Shown here: piece after piece, positions 1 to 6,497 of the stretch | Layout: each line of letters opens with the position of its first letter | Numbering within the stretch: position 1 is the first letter of the stretch | NCBI GenBank assembly: GCA_001797815.1 | Contig: MGQK01000025.1 | Location: 1-8,059, forward strand | Reading direction: 5' to 3' | Length of the DNA stretch: 8,059 nt | From: Deltaproteobacteria bacterium RBG_13_61_14 | GTDB taxonomy: Bacteria; RBG-13-61-14 | Program-made: the position numbers and the translations under genes | Notes under the pieces: generated by a model | Told to the model about the DNA's origin: nothing | The model's database searches: none | Seen by the model: the letters and a program-made list of their open reading frames with translations, nothing else

Positions 1-425
1 ACTTCGCAGGCGGTGAGACCCAGCAGCTGACATGGATTGCCGAACCCCCCGGCTGATGCGGCGCCACCCGACGCAGTCGGGTCCAGCGGGAAGTCGCTTA
101 CAGCGTTCCACAACGCCTCGATCCCCTGCCCCGCGGCCCAACTTCCGGCCATCGTACCCATGGCAAGCGGAGCCATCTTCTTCGCCATCTCCCAGGCATC
201 CTGCATGCAGCCCGGGAGAAGGGCACAGCTTATGACTGGTACCGCGACACTAGAGAAGAGGCCAACTGCAAAGCAATTGGCAGCGAGAGGGCCGTATGCC
301 AGCCCAGCCGCTCCTCCCGACATCGCTATTGCGACTGCTGGCGCCGTTGCGCAGTATGTTGCGATGGCCCCCACTATTTCGGGATACGCCAAGACGTAGG
401 CGGTGATCGCGGCTTCGTAGGTGTA
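1..425 (-). other. Variable C-terminal tip of the Rhs protein (partial)
   Basis: Residues 1834-1974 follow the conserved DPSGH and continue past the window. The segment is Ala/Gly-rich with several hydrophobic stretches (about 1838-1857, 1859-1876, 1885-1903 and 1917-1931), interrupted by a charged spot at 1909-1916 (DAWEMAKK). It holds six cysteines (1858, 1884, 1900, 1906, 1965, 1973), whereas the preceding 1833 residues have two. Third codon positions shift sharply: by hand count 1 of the last 42 core codons ends in A/T, against 14 of the first 40 tip codons. No catalytic motif of a known toxin is visible. It may be a hydrophobic pre-toxin or translocation segment, with the effector domain further downstream. 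Confidence 0.75.
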
Positions 426-3400
426 GTGGCCGCTGGGGTCGACCCAGGTGGTGGGGTTATTCGCCACGTAGGCGTAGGGGTTGTACCCCTGCGTGCCGGG
501 CGCGTTCGGCTGCACGCTGTCCGCCGACAGGAAGCGCCCCAGGCCGGGGCTCAGGTAGCGGGCGCGCAGGTAGGTGAAGCCGCTCTCGGCGTCGTACTGC
601 TCGCCCGTGAAGCCGAAGAGGCCGCTCGCCCCGCTGCTCGAGCGCACCTCGCCGAAGACGTCGTAGTCCGCTGTGCCCGTGAGGTCGCCGTAGGCGTCGG
701 TCAGCCCGCGCACGGAGCCCAGGGCGTCGCCCAGCGGGTACGTTGTCCCGGAGCCATCGATCGCGGCCAGCGCGCCGCCGGCCTGGAGATAGGCGCTGCT
801 CCCGTCGTCGACGAGCAGGGGCAGGCCGGCCTCGCGGTCCCACAGATAGGGGGTGGTAACGCCGCCCACCGTCTTCGCGACCCGTACGCCGTCCCCGTCG
901 TAGGTGTAGGAGAGCGAGCCGTCGGAGGTGAGCTCGTCGGCGTCGTCGTACGTGTACTCCGTGACCTCTCCGTCATCCCTGGTCAGGCGGTTGCCGTTGG
1001 CGTCGTAGGTGTAGGAGACGCTGTCTTCGTCGGCGTACGTCACGTCGGTGAGTCGGTTCAGGGTGTCGAGGGTGTAGCTCTCCGTGCCCGCTCCGTAGGT
1101 GACCGCCGTGCGGTTCCCGGCGTCGTCGAGCGCGTAGTCGAACGATTGCAGCCCGCCGCCGTTGCCCTCGTGGACGATGTAGGCGAGGCGGCCCGCGCCG
1201 TCGTAGGTGAGGGACGTGTCGACATCGTTCGGGCGCAGGATGCCGGTGCGCCTGCCGTCCACGTCGTAGGTGAAGCTGACGGCGCCGCTCAGCCAGTCCG
1301 TGATCGACCCGAGGCGGCCGGCGTTGTCGTAGGCGTAGGTCGCGGTGCGGCTGCCCGGCAGGGTCATGGTCAGCCGGTCGCCGGCGCCGTTGTAGGTGTA
1401 GGACACTGTCCCCTGCGGCGACGCCACGGATGTGACCCGGGAGGCGGCGTCGTAGCCCCAGGTGGTGGTGCCTGTCGCGTCCGTCATCGTCGTGCGCCGG
1501 CCGATGTCGTCGTAGGCGGAGGCGACACTGCCGCCCGGGTAGCTGATGCCGGTGAGCTGGTCGAGCGCGTCGTAGGTGTAGTCGACGACCACGCTGCGGG
1601 CGTCGGTGGTGCTCGTCAGCCGACCGACATCGTCATAGGTGTTGGAGCGGACGCGGCTCAGCGGATCGGTCTCTGTCAGGAGGTTGCCCAGGAGGTCGTA
1701 GGTGTGGGTAGTCGTCTCGCCCCTGGCGTTGGTGCGCGATGTCTGCTGGCCCGCGTCGTCGTAGCCGAGGCTGACAACGCCGTCGAGGGCGTCCGTCATG
1801 GAGGTGAGGCGACCAGCGTCGTCGTAGGCGTACTCGGTGACGTTGCCGTTGGGGTCCGTCGTCGAGATGCGGCGGCGGGCATCGTCGTAGCCGTAGGTCG
1901 TGATGTTCGACAGCGCATCGCTGACGGAGGTGGTGAGCCCTCGCGGATCGTAGGTATAGGTCGTCGCGCTGCCCGACGGCCGCGTGACCTGCGTGAGGCG
2001 GCCGGCGGCGTCATACGTGCGGCTCGTGGTGTTGCCTGCGGGGTTGGTCACGGACACGAGACGGTTCGCCGCATCGTATCCGTAGGTGGTAGTCCTGCCG
2101 GCGGCGTCGGTGGCGCCCGTCCGGTTGCCGGCGTCGTCGTAGGTGAAGCTGCGAACGTCGTCCAGAGGATCCGTGATGGAGGTCAACCGGCCGGCGTCGT
2201 CGTAGGCGTAGGCGGTTGTCTGCTCAAGAGCGTCCACGACTGAGGTCATTCGGCTGGCCGCGTCGTAGTTGTATTCGGTCTCATTCCCCAGGGCGTCCGT
2301 GACGCTGGCTCGCCGGTTGAGGGCGTCGTAGATGTAGGTGGCGGTGTGGAGGAGTGGGTCGCTCTCAGAGACAAGGTTGCCGCTGGCGTCGTAGGTGTAG
2401 ATGTAGACGCCGCCGTTGGGCAGGGTCGTGCTTGCCAGCCGGCCGGCGTCGTCGTAGGTGTAGGATGTCACGCGGCCGAGTGGATCGCTCTCCGTGATGA
2501 GAAGCCCCGTGCTGTCGTAGGTGTAGGTGGTGACGCCTCCTTCCGGATCGGTGACAGAAACGAGGCGGTTGTTTTCGTCGTACCCATACGTGGTGACGTT
2601 CCCCAAGGGGTCGGTCTTAGAGGTCATATTGCGGTTGGCATCGTAGGTGTAGGTCGTCTCTTTGCTGGCGGCGTCGATCTTGGTCTCAGGCAGCCCGCGG
2701 TCGTCGTAGTCCCACATGGTCTCGTTGCCCAGCGGGTCCTCGACTAAGAGAAGATGCCCCGCGAGGTCGTACAGATACGACGTCTCCTCCTGCATCGCGT
2801 TGGTGACTCCGATCAGGCGGCCCAGGAAGTCGTATGTATAAGTTGTCGTGTGGCCGAGGGGGTCGGTCTCCGAGGTCTTGCGGCCGGCGGCATCGTAGCT
2901 CCACTGCCAGACGTTCCCAAGGGCATCCGTTCGGCTGATCCTGTTGCCTTGGGCATCATAGGCGTAGGTCTCGGTTTCGCCCAGGGGGTTGGTCGTTGAG
3001 ATCAGCTTGCCGTCATCGTCGTACGTGTAGGTGGTGACGTTGCTCAGAGGATCGGTAGTGCTGGTGAGGTTGCCCTGATCGTCGTAGGTCAGGGTAGTCA
3101 CATGGCCCCTCGCGTCGGTGATGGTGGTCGGCAGGTGCTGCGGATTGTACGTGATGGAGATGGGGTTCCCAAGAGGATCGGTCGAGCTAGTGAGATCGCC
3201 GCTGCTGTTGTAGCCGAACTGCCATTCGTTGAACAGAGGGTCGATGACCTTCTGGAGGTTCCCAACGTCGTCATAGATGTAGGTAACAACGTGGCCCAGA
3301 GGATCCACCTTGTTGGTTGTGCGGTGGGCCACGTCATAGTAGTACGTCGCAACGTTGTTCTCGGGGTCGGTGACCTGGGTCACGCCTTTTTCGGGGGTGT

Positions 3401-5924
3401 CGTAGCTGATCGAGATCGTGTTGTCGAGAGCGTCCGTCTGCTCAACGACACGGTTGACGGCGTCGAAGGTGTTGGTGAAAAGCGTCTTCTCGTCCTGGTC
3501 GACGACGCTGACCAGGCGGTGCCTGCTATAGGAGTACGTGCGGACGCCGCCTTCGGGATCGGTGACAGAGATGAGGTCGCCGTTACCATCGTAGCTGTAC
3601 GAGACCACAGCGCCGCCGGAGGCGGTGACTGAGGCCAGACGGCTACTCCCATCGTATGCGAACGCGAGGGTTCGTCCGTCAGGATCTGTGGCCAATGTCA
3701 GTAGGCCGTTGCCATCATAGCTCAGAGTGATGGCGTTGCTGTCGAGGTCCTGGATTGAAGTGAGCTTACCCGAGGAATTGAAGTCATAGTCCAGGTTCTC
3801 CTTGGTCGTGAGGGTGTAGGTATTATCTACATTCTTGACCAGCTCGTCGTGGACGCGCGCATCGGCTGCTTCGAAAATGCCCTCCAGCGAGTCCCAGATG
3901 AAGAACTCCTCGCCCCCAGATCCGAAGAGCACGCCAACATCGCCGCCGTCAGCGAATTCAAGCCGGGTGTCGAAGGTATGGGCCCAACGATAGCCGAGAG
4001 GGCCATGACGATCCGAATGCCCGTTGTAGTAGCGGGTGAGCGCCAGAGGCATTCGCCCCTCAAGGGTGAGGTCCTGGTCCGTAAAGCCGAAGCTCCCCGT
4101 CGAGGTGTCGACGCTCAGCCCAACCTTCTGCGAGAAGGGCTCGCGGAGATGCTGCCGGGCGATGTTGTCGGCGATACTGTATACCTTGCCGCCACCGACA
4201 AGCCTGACCCGGAAGTAACCCTTTTCGCCCATGAACTCGGCGAGCCAGAAATAGCTGGTCTTGTAGCCGGTCGGGGTGCTGGCTGCGTCCGAGTGAACAA
4301 CCCAACTACCGCCTGAGCTGTTGTACCACGACACCTGAATGCTGTTGCTCGTTGAGTACCCGATTTCGTAGGAGATGGCGTAGTACTTCTGGTCGGAACT
4401 GCTTGACCGATCGATGATGCCCGGCGAGATGTCGACCGACCGCAGAAAGAGGATGCCGCCGCTCGTAAACGGCGTCACGTAAGTCCCGTTCGAGTCTTCA
4501 CCGACGGCGACGGCGTCGTTTGTCGTGAGCTGCCAGCCGGGGACAGTGATCTCGCCCAGGCCAGCATTGTCGAAGAGCAGCCAGCCGTAATACCGGCGGA
4601 GACGCAGCTTGACGGTCTCGCCCGCATACTGGCTGATGCCCACCTTTATGGTTTTCCATTGAGTCTGATCGCCTGGGATGGTGCCGCCTCCCAGGTCGAT
4701 GACCTCACTGAAATCCGGCCCCCTCAACAGCTCCAGGTAGAACAAGCTCGACGCGCTGTCACCCTTGTAGGTTACACCGAGCTGTTGTACGTCATCAGCG
4801 AGAGTGAAGGCGGAGGAGGTGAGCTGTCCGTTGGTTCGGACGTAGTTGCCGCTGGGGCCCTCAGGAAGTAAGGAAGTATCTTTGGTTACATCCCATTGGG
4901 GTACATCGACCGATTGGATGCCCACATCGTCCACACCAATCCCGTAGAGCACCTCTTCGGTCTTGATCTTGATCTGCTGCCCCTGCCATGAAGAGACGTT
5001 GAAGCGAATAGTCTGCCATCCGTAGGCCGCCGAGCCCAGGGCAACCTGGGTCACCGTCTCGAAACCGGCCCCGGAGAGAACTGACACCTTGTACTGGCTG
5101 CCCCCCGAAGACTTCAAGCCGTTGATGCCGACGGTCGCAAACTGAGCGGTAGCGTCCACCTCGAAGGCATCCGACGTAATCGACGCGTTGGAGGAGAGCT
5201 TTCCATACGTGTTGCCGCCCGCCTCCGTTGCCCGTTGCACATCGCCCGTCAGTGTGAAGTCCAGAAATTGGATCTGAGCAGCGACATCGTCGATGCCCAC
5301 ATCACCGAAATAGCGATAGAACTTGAGCTTTATCGACTGTCCCAGGTATGGGGAAGCGTCGATCGCTTTGCTGGCCCAGTAGCCACACTTAAAGCAATAG
5401 AAGTCGGCGAGAAGGGTAGACGTGCCGTAGTCGGGGCCGGTCAGCGCATAGACTTTCACCCAACTGTAGCTCGTCGTGGAGAGGTATCCTACATCGAACA
5501 CGAATGATTGAGCCGTGCTGTCCACGGTGAACGGGCTTGATATGATCGTTCCGCCCGATCCGAGCTTGGCATAGTAGCCATGGCTGCCATCGGACTGGAT
5601 GGACGTCGTGCCTGAAGTAGTCCAGCCGGTGAAGCTCCCTGCTTCAAAGTCATGGTTCGTCGGCGGTGTTCCCGCATCCTGGGCAGGCGCCTCAAGGTCG
5701 TGATTGGTCGGCGGGTCCCCGACAGTGTAGCCTGCTGCCTCGAACTCATAGTTGGCCGGCGGCGTCCCTACAAGCTGAACATCGGCGTCGAAAGTGTGGT
5801 TCAAGGGATAAGCCGACTCAGCGCCGGAAGGGAGAGGATCGGCGCGACCAACCACGCCCGGCTGCAGTAGAAGGACGAGACTGATCGCGAGCAACAGGCC
5901 CGATTTTACAATCAGCTTCTTCAT
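1..5924 (-). CDS. Secreted Rhs/YD-repeat protein, C-terminus beyond window
   Basis: One open frame of 1974 codons runs from ATG at 5924-5922 to the window edge with no stop. I translated it by hand and found no frameshift. The start is supported by AAGGAGG seven bases upstream and by a signal peptide directly after the Met. Domain order: signal peptide (1-28); four 16-residue PPTNHDFEA-type repeats (37-100); four beta-sandwich-like modules (about 98-590); an Rhs N-terminal DUF6531-like segment (about 604-700, VDTSTGSFGF then LALTRYYNGHSDRHGPLGYRW); about 47 YD repeats (711-1692); Rhs-associated core (about 1693-1833); variable tip (1834 onward). Known Rhs/YD families form a beta-barrel cocoon round a C-terminal cargo, often a toxin, and the protein is exported. 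Here export by Sec is inferred from the signal peptide. A contact-dependent toxin, a WapA-like wall protein and a surface adhesin all fit; the visible tip does not decide. It is transcribed away from the TSP3/dockerin gene, probably from its own promoter. Confidence 0.95.
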   Translation of the reverse strand, partial: MKKLIVKSGLLLAISLVLLLQPGVVGRADPLPSGAESAYPLNHTFDADVQLVGTPPANYEFEAAGYTVGDPPTNHDLEAPAQDAGTPPTNHDFEAGSFTGWTTSGTTSIQSDGSHGYYAKLGSGGTIISSPFTVDSTAQSFVFDVGYLSTTSYSWVKVYALTGPDYGTSTLLADFYCFKCGYWASKAIDASPYLGQSIKLKFYRYFGDVGIDDVAAQIQFLDFTLTGDVQRATEAGGNTYGKLSSNASITSDAFEVDATAQFATVGINGLKSSGGSQYKVSVLSGAGFETVTQVALGSAAYGWQTIRFNVSSWQGQQIKIKTEEVLYGIGVDDVGIQSVDVPQWDVTKDTSLLPEGPSGNYVRTNGQLTSSAFTLADDVQQLGVTYKGDSASSLFYLELLRGPDFSEVIDLGGGTIPGDQTQWKTIKVGISQYAGETVKLRLRRYYGWLLFDNAGLGEITVPGWQLTTNDAVAVGEDSNGTYVTPFTSGGILFLRSVDISPGIIDRSSSSDQKYYAISYEIGYSTSNSIQVSWYNSSGGSWVVHSDAASTPTGYKTSYFWLAEFMGEKGYFRVRLVGGGKVYSIADNIARQHLREPFSQKVGLSVDTSTGSFGFTDQDLTLEGRMPLALTRYYNGHSDRHGPLGYRWAHTFDTRLEFADGGDVGVLFGSGGEEFFIWDSLEGIFEAADARVHDELVKNVDNTYTLTTKENLDYDFNSSGKLTSIQDLDSNAITLSYDGNGLLTLATDPDGRTLAFAYDGSSRLASVTASGGAVVSYSYDGNGDLISVTDPEGGVRTYSYSRHRLVSVVDQDEKTLFTNTFDAVNRVVEQTDALDNTISISYDTPEKGVTQVTDPENNVATYYYDVAHRTTNKVDPLGHVVTYIYDDVGNLQKVIDPLFNEWQFGYNSSGDLTSSTDPLGNPISITYNPQHLPTTITDARGHVTTLTYDDQGNLTSTTDPLSNVTTYTYDDDGKLISTTNPLGETETYAYDAQGNRISRTDALGNVWQWSYDAAGRKTSETDPLGHTTTYTYDFLGRLIGVTNAMQEETSYLYDLAGHLLLVEDPLGNETMWDYDDRGLPETKIDAASKETTYTYDANRNMTSKTDPLGNVTTYGYDENNRLVSVTDPEGGVTTYTYDSTGLLITESDPLGRVTSYTYDDAGRLASTTLPNGGVYIYTYDASGNLVSESDPLLHTATYIYDALNRRASVTDALGNETEYNYDAASRMTSVVDALEQTTAYAYDDAGRLTSITDPLDDVRSFTYDDAGNRTGATDAAGRTTTYGYDAANRLVSVTNPAGNTTSRTYDAAGRLTQVTRPSGSATTYTYDPRGLTTSVSDALSNITTYGYDDARRRISTTDPNGNVTEYAYDDAGRLTSMTDALDGVVSLGYDDAGQQTSRTNARGETTTHTYDLLGNLLTETDPLSRVRSNTYDDVGRLTSTTDARSVVVDYTYDALDQLTGISYPGGSVASAYDDIGRRTTMTDATGTTTWGYDAASRVTSVASPQGTVSYTYNGAGDRLTMTLPGSRTATYAYDNAGRLGSITDWLSGAVSFTYDVDGRRTGILRPNDVDTSLTYDGAGRLAYIVHEGNGGGLQSFDYALDDAGNRTAVTYGAGTESYTLDTLNRLTDVTYADEDSVSYTYDANGNRLTRDDGEVTEYTYDDADELTSDGSLSYTYDGDGVRVAKTVGGVTTPYLWDREAGLPLLVDDGSSAYLQAGGALAAIDGSGTTYPLGDALGSVRGLTDAYGDLTGTADYDVFGEVRSSSGASGLFGFTGEQYDAESGFTYLRARYLSPGLGRFLSADSVQPNAPGTQGYNPYAYVANNPTTWVDPSGHYTYEAAITAYVLAYPEIVGAIATYCATAPAVAIAMSGGAAGLAYGPLAANCFAVGLFSSVAVPVISCALLPGCMQDAWEMAKKMAPLAMGTMAGSWAAGQGIEALWNAVSDFPLDPTASGGAASAGGFGNPCQLLGLTACE
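426..848 (-). other. Rhs-associated core, ending in DPSGH
   Basis: Residues about 1693-1833 are the conserved hallmark that closes the YD shell: YLWDREAGLPLL, YPLGDALGSVRGLTDAYG, ADYDVFGEVRS, FGFTGEQYDAESGFTYLRAR, GLGRFLSADSV, YNPYAYVANNP and finally WVDPSGH. In characterised Rhs and TcC proteins this region contains an aspartyl autoprotease using two Asp residues in DPxGL-type motifs. The equivalents here would be D1802 (in SADSV) and D1829 (in VDPSGH), 27 residues apart. Both acids are kept, but the Leu of DPxGL is not, so cleavage is uncertain. Confidence 0.9.
849..3794 (-). repeat. About 47 tandem YD (Rhs) repeats, 63-bp period
   Basis: Residues 711-1692 consist of units of about 21 residues with consensus YTYDxxGRLTSxTDPLGNxTx. 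I counted roughly 47 units. On the plus strand this shows as recurring gtcgtaggtgta and ccggcgtcgtcgtag words every 63 bp. YD repeats build the long spiral beta-sheet wall of Rhs/Tc/teneurin shells. Units near the N-terminus (7, 10, 11 and 18) are degenerate, while the second half is more regular and almost wholly G/C at third codon positions. The last units (45-47) are shortened, as usual before the core. Confidence 0.95.
3825..4115 (-). other. Rhs N-terminal DUF6531-like segment
   Basis: Residues about 604-700 match the family signature that opens the YD shell: VDTSTGSFGF, then DLTLEGRMPLALTRYYNGHS, GPLGYRWAHTFDTRLEF, and a Gly-rich FGSGGEEFFIWD stretch. In other Rhs and teneurin-like proteins this segment plugs or caps the N-terminal end of the YD barrel. 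Recognition is by eye from the VDxxTG and LTRxYNxxS...GPLGxxW motifs. Confidence 0.8.
4155..5633 (-). repeat. Four beta-sandwich-like modules of the Rhs N-terminal region
   Basis: Residues about 98-590 contain four related modules. Their ends are marked by GIDDV (D213), GVDDV (D333), FDNA (D452) and ADNI (D586), spaced 120, 119 and 134 residues apart. Modules 1-3 share a pattern of GxYxK/R, a Ser-rich TS/SS stretch before a Phe, YxVxxLxGPxF-like strands, a Trp, and GQxIKLKxxxY before the final acidic pair. Module 4 is more divergent. This pattern, with the acidic end strand, is typical of jelly-roll carbohydrate-binding or adhesion modules. I assign the fold by pattern only; no ligand can be named. 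Module 1 carries a CFKC pair (C177, C180), the only cysteines before the tip. Confidence 0.65.
5625..5816 (-). repeat. Four tandem 16-residue (48-bp) PPTNHDFEA repeats
   Basis: Residues 37-100 fall into four exact 16-residue registers. The core motifs are YPLNHTFDA, TPPANYEFEA, DPPTNHDLEA and TPPTNHDFEA; Pro, Asn, the aromatic or His residue, the acidic residue and Ala stay aligned. The last copy runs straight into GSFTGW, the usual first strand of NxDFExGxxxGW carbohydrate-binding-like domains. The unit therefore looks like a multiplied domain-entry strand. Copies differ at synonymous sites (for example CCGCCGACCAATCAC against CCGCCGACGAACCAT), so the repeat is held at the protein level and is not a recent DNA duplication. 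Confidence 0.85.
5841..5924 (-). other. Sec signal peptide of the Rhs protein
   Basis: Residues 1-28 have a basic n-region (MKKLIVK), a hydrophobic core (LLLAISLVLLL) and a c-region ending GRA before D29, so signal peptidase I probably cuts after A28. There is no lipobox cysteine, so a lipoprotein is unlikely. The Asp/Pro-rich sequence that follows is typical of a mature N-terminus. The exact cleavage residue is an inference. Confidence 0.85.
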
Positions 5925-5931
5925 GGCAAAG

Positions 5932-5938
5932 CCTCCTT
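5932..5938 (-). promoter_or_regulatory. Ribosome-binding site of the Rhs gene
   Basis: The minus strand reads AAGGAGG, a full Shine-Dalgarno match, seven bases before the ATG at 5924. It fixes the start codon, which is also the first residue of a clear signal peptide. Confidence 0.92.
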
Positions 5939-5956
5939 GCGCTTGTGCTGAGCTAT

Positions 5957-6022
5957 CTTGCGGAGGACACCAGGTCCTTTCTACTTCGCGACAGCAGGTA
6001 CGCCGAGACGTCTGTCCGCAAG
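5957..6022 (-). repeat. Inverted repeat in the Rhs leader
   Basis: CTTGCGGA at 5957-5964 is exactly complementary to TCCGCAAG at 6015-6022, and a small inner ggac/gtcc hairpin lies in the intervening 50 nt. Both arms sit in the predicted untranslated leader, between the promoter and the ribosome-binding site, so the RNA could fold there. No riboswitch class is recognised. Confidence 0.35.
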
Positions 6023-6122
6023 GGTTCACAACTGGCTAGAGGACGGCAAACGAAGTCTACACCCAGAAACTGCGAGAGAACAGGCCATCGAAATTCAGAC
6101 GAATGTGAACACAATCGTAGGG

Positions 6123-6151
6123 AATGTAGATGATTGGCGCTGTACTGTCAA
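6123..6151 (-). promoter_or_regulatory. Sigma70-type promoter for the Rhs gene
   Basis: On the minus strand a perfect -35 box TTGACA (6151-6146) is followed by exactly 17 bases and a -10 box TACATT (6128-6123), which matches TATAAT at four of six positions including the key second A and last T. Transcription would start near 6116 and give a leader of about 190 nt. This is the best promoter-like pair I found in the intergenic region; it is a sequence match only. Confidence 0.6.
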
Positions 6152-6189
6152 GCCCCTAATCGCAGGTTTTTAGGCCTTTCGAGCTTGGT

Positions 6190-6202
6190 TCACATAATGT
6201 GA
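6190..6202. promoter_or_regulatory. Small perfect dyad upstream of the Rhs promoter
   Basis: TCACAT-A-ATGTGA is a perfect 6-1-6 palindrome in a locally AT-richer patch, about 40 bp upstream of the -35 box. It is a plausible transcription-factor half-site pair. The half-sites are in the opposite order to a CRP box (TGTGA...TCACA), so no regulator is named. A palindrome this short may be chance. Confidence 0.3.
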
Positions 6203-6400
6203 CGATGTCTAGGACGTTCCCGCCAAACTGCTCGGCTTTGTGGGCTGTAGCAGGCCACGCCTGTGCTGCAGCGCCCCGGGCCCATGAGACCGGTGTCCAT
6301 GACAAGAGCCGAGGCCGCACACTATGGGAAGATGGTGCGGGATAGCATAGAGCATCCCCCTGGCCCTGCCACAGATAGCGGCTCCGCACCGGCGGTAAGT

Positions 6401-6438
6401 GGGTACCGCCCGGATGCTTTGTTACCCGGGCGGTACCC
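6401..6438 (-). terminator. Probable terminator of the TSP3/dockerin gene
   Basis: GGGTACCGCCCGG (6401-6413) and CCGGGCGGTACCC (6426-6438) form a perfect, GC-rich 13-bp stem with a 12-nt loop. It begins 59 bases downstream of the TAA at 6498-6500. No clear U tract follows on the minus strand, so it would be an L-shaped or hairpin-only terminator, or a 3'-end stabiliser. The stem is symmetric and has no opposing gene to serve. Confidence 0.6.
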
Positions 6439-6497
6439 TTGCTGTCTACTTTGGCTGCCTGTGGGGCAACCGGCTAGTCTCAGTACAACCTCCTATC

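Larger units (their letters stand above)
5925..6497. other. 573-bp intergenic region without a convincing gene
   Basis: From right to left it holds the terminator-like stem, a stretch at about 6203-6388 in which I see nothing, the TCACAT dyad, the TTGACA/TACATT promoter and the structured leader. Short open frames exist on both strands, but none has a ribosome-binding site or a recognisable protein. Base composition is less GC-rich at 5925-6200 than in the genes. Confidence 0.7.

Noticed and set aside
37-399. 120-residue open frame on the plus strand opposite the Rhs tip
   Set aside because: The minus frame continues smoothly from the core into this region with a hydrophobic protein-like sequence. 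The plus frame has no ribosome-binding site and no recognisable domain.
426-2243. 605-residue open frame on the plus strand
   Set aside because: It is the antisense of the YD repeats. The Val/Gly-rich VVGVG pattern is what GAC, TAC and ACC codons give when read backwards, and there is no ribosome-binding site or family match.
2346-3632. Several plus-strand open frames with VVGVG repeats
   Set aside because: They are shadows of the same minus-strand YD units, broken at irregular units, with no independent start signals.
849-3794. Regular 63-bp spacing resembling a repeat array such as CRISPR
   Set aside because: The repeats are coding, in frame, diverged at synonymous sites and without constant repeats separated by unique spacers. 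The period is the 21-residue YD unit.
1-5924. Possible frameshift or broken Rhs pseudogene
   Set aside because: Hand translation from 5924 to 3 stays in one frame for 1974 codons with all family landmarks in order and no stop.
6026-6088. 20-residue minus-strand leader peptide (MACSLAVSGCRLRLPSSSQL) in the Rhs leader
   Set aside because: No ribosome-binding site precedes the ATG and there is no run of regulatory codons, so a translated attenuator is not supported.
6190-6202. CRP or FNR binding site
   Set aside because: The half-sites TCACAT and ATGTGA are in the wrong order and spacing for CRP (TGTGA-N6-TCACA), and FNR needs TTGAT-N4-ATCAA. It is kept only as an unnamed dyad.
6156-6389. 77-residue minus-strand frame in the intergenic region with a GTG start
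   Set aside because: There is no Shine-Dalgarno, the product looks random, it overlaps the promoter's -35 side, and it starts inside the terminator-associated GC-rich repeat.
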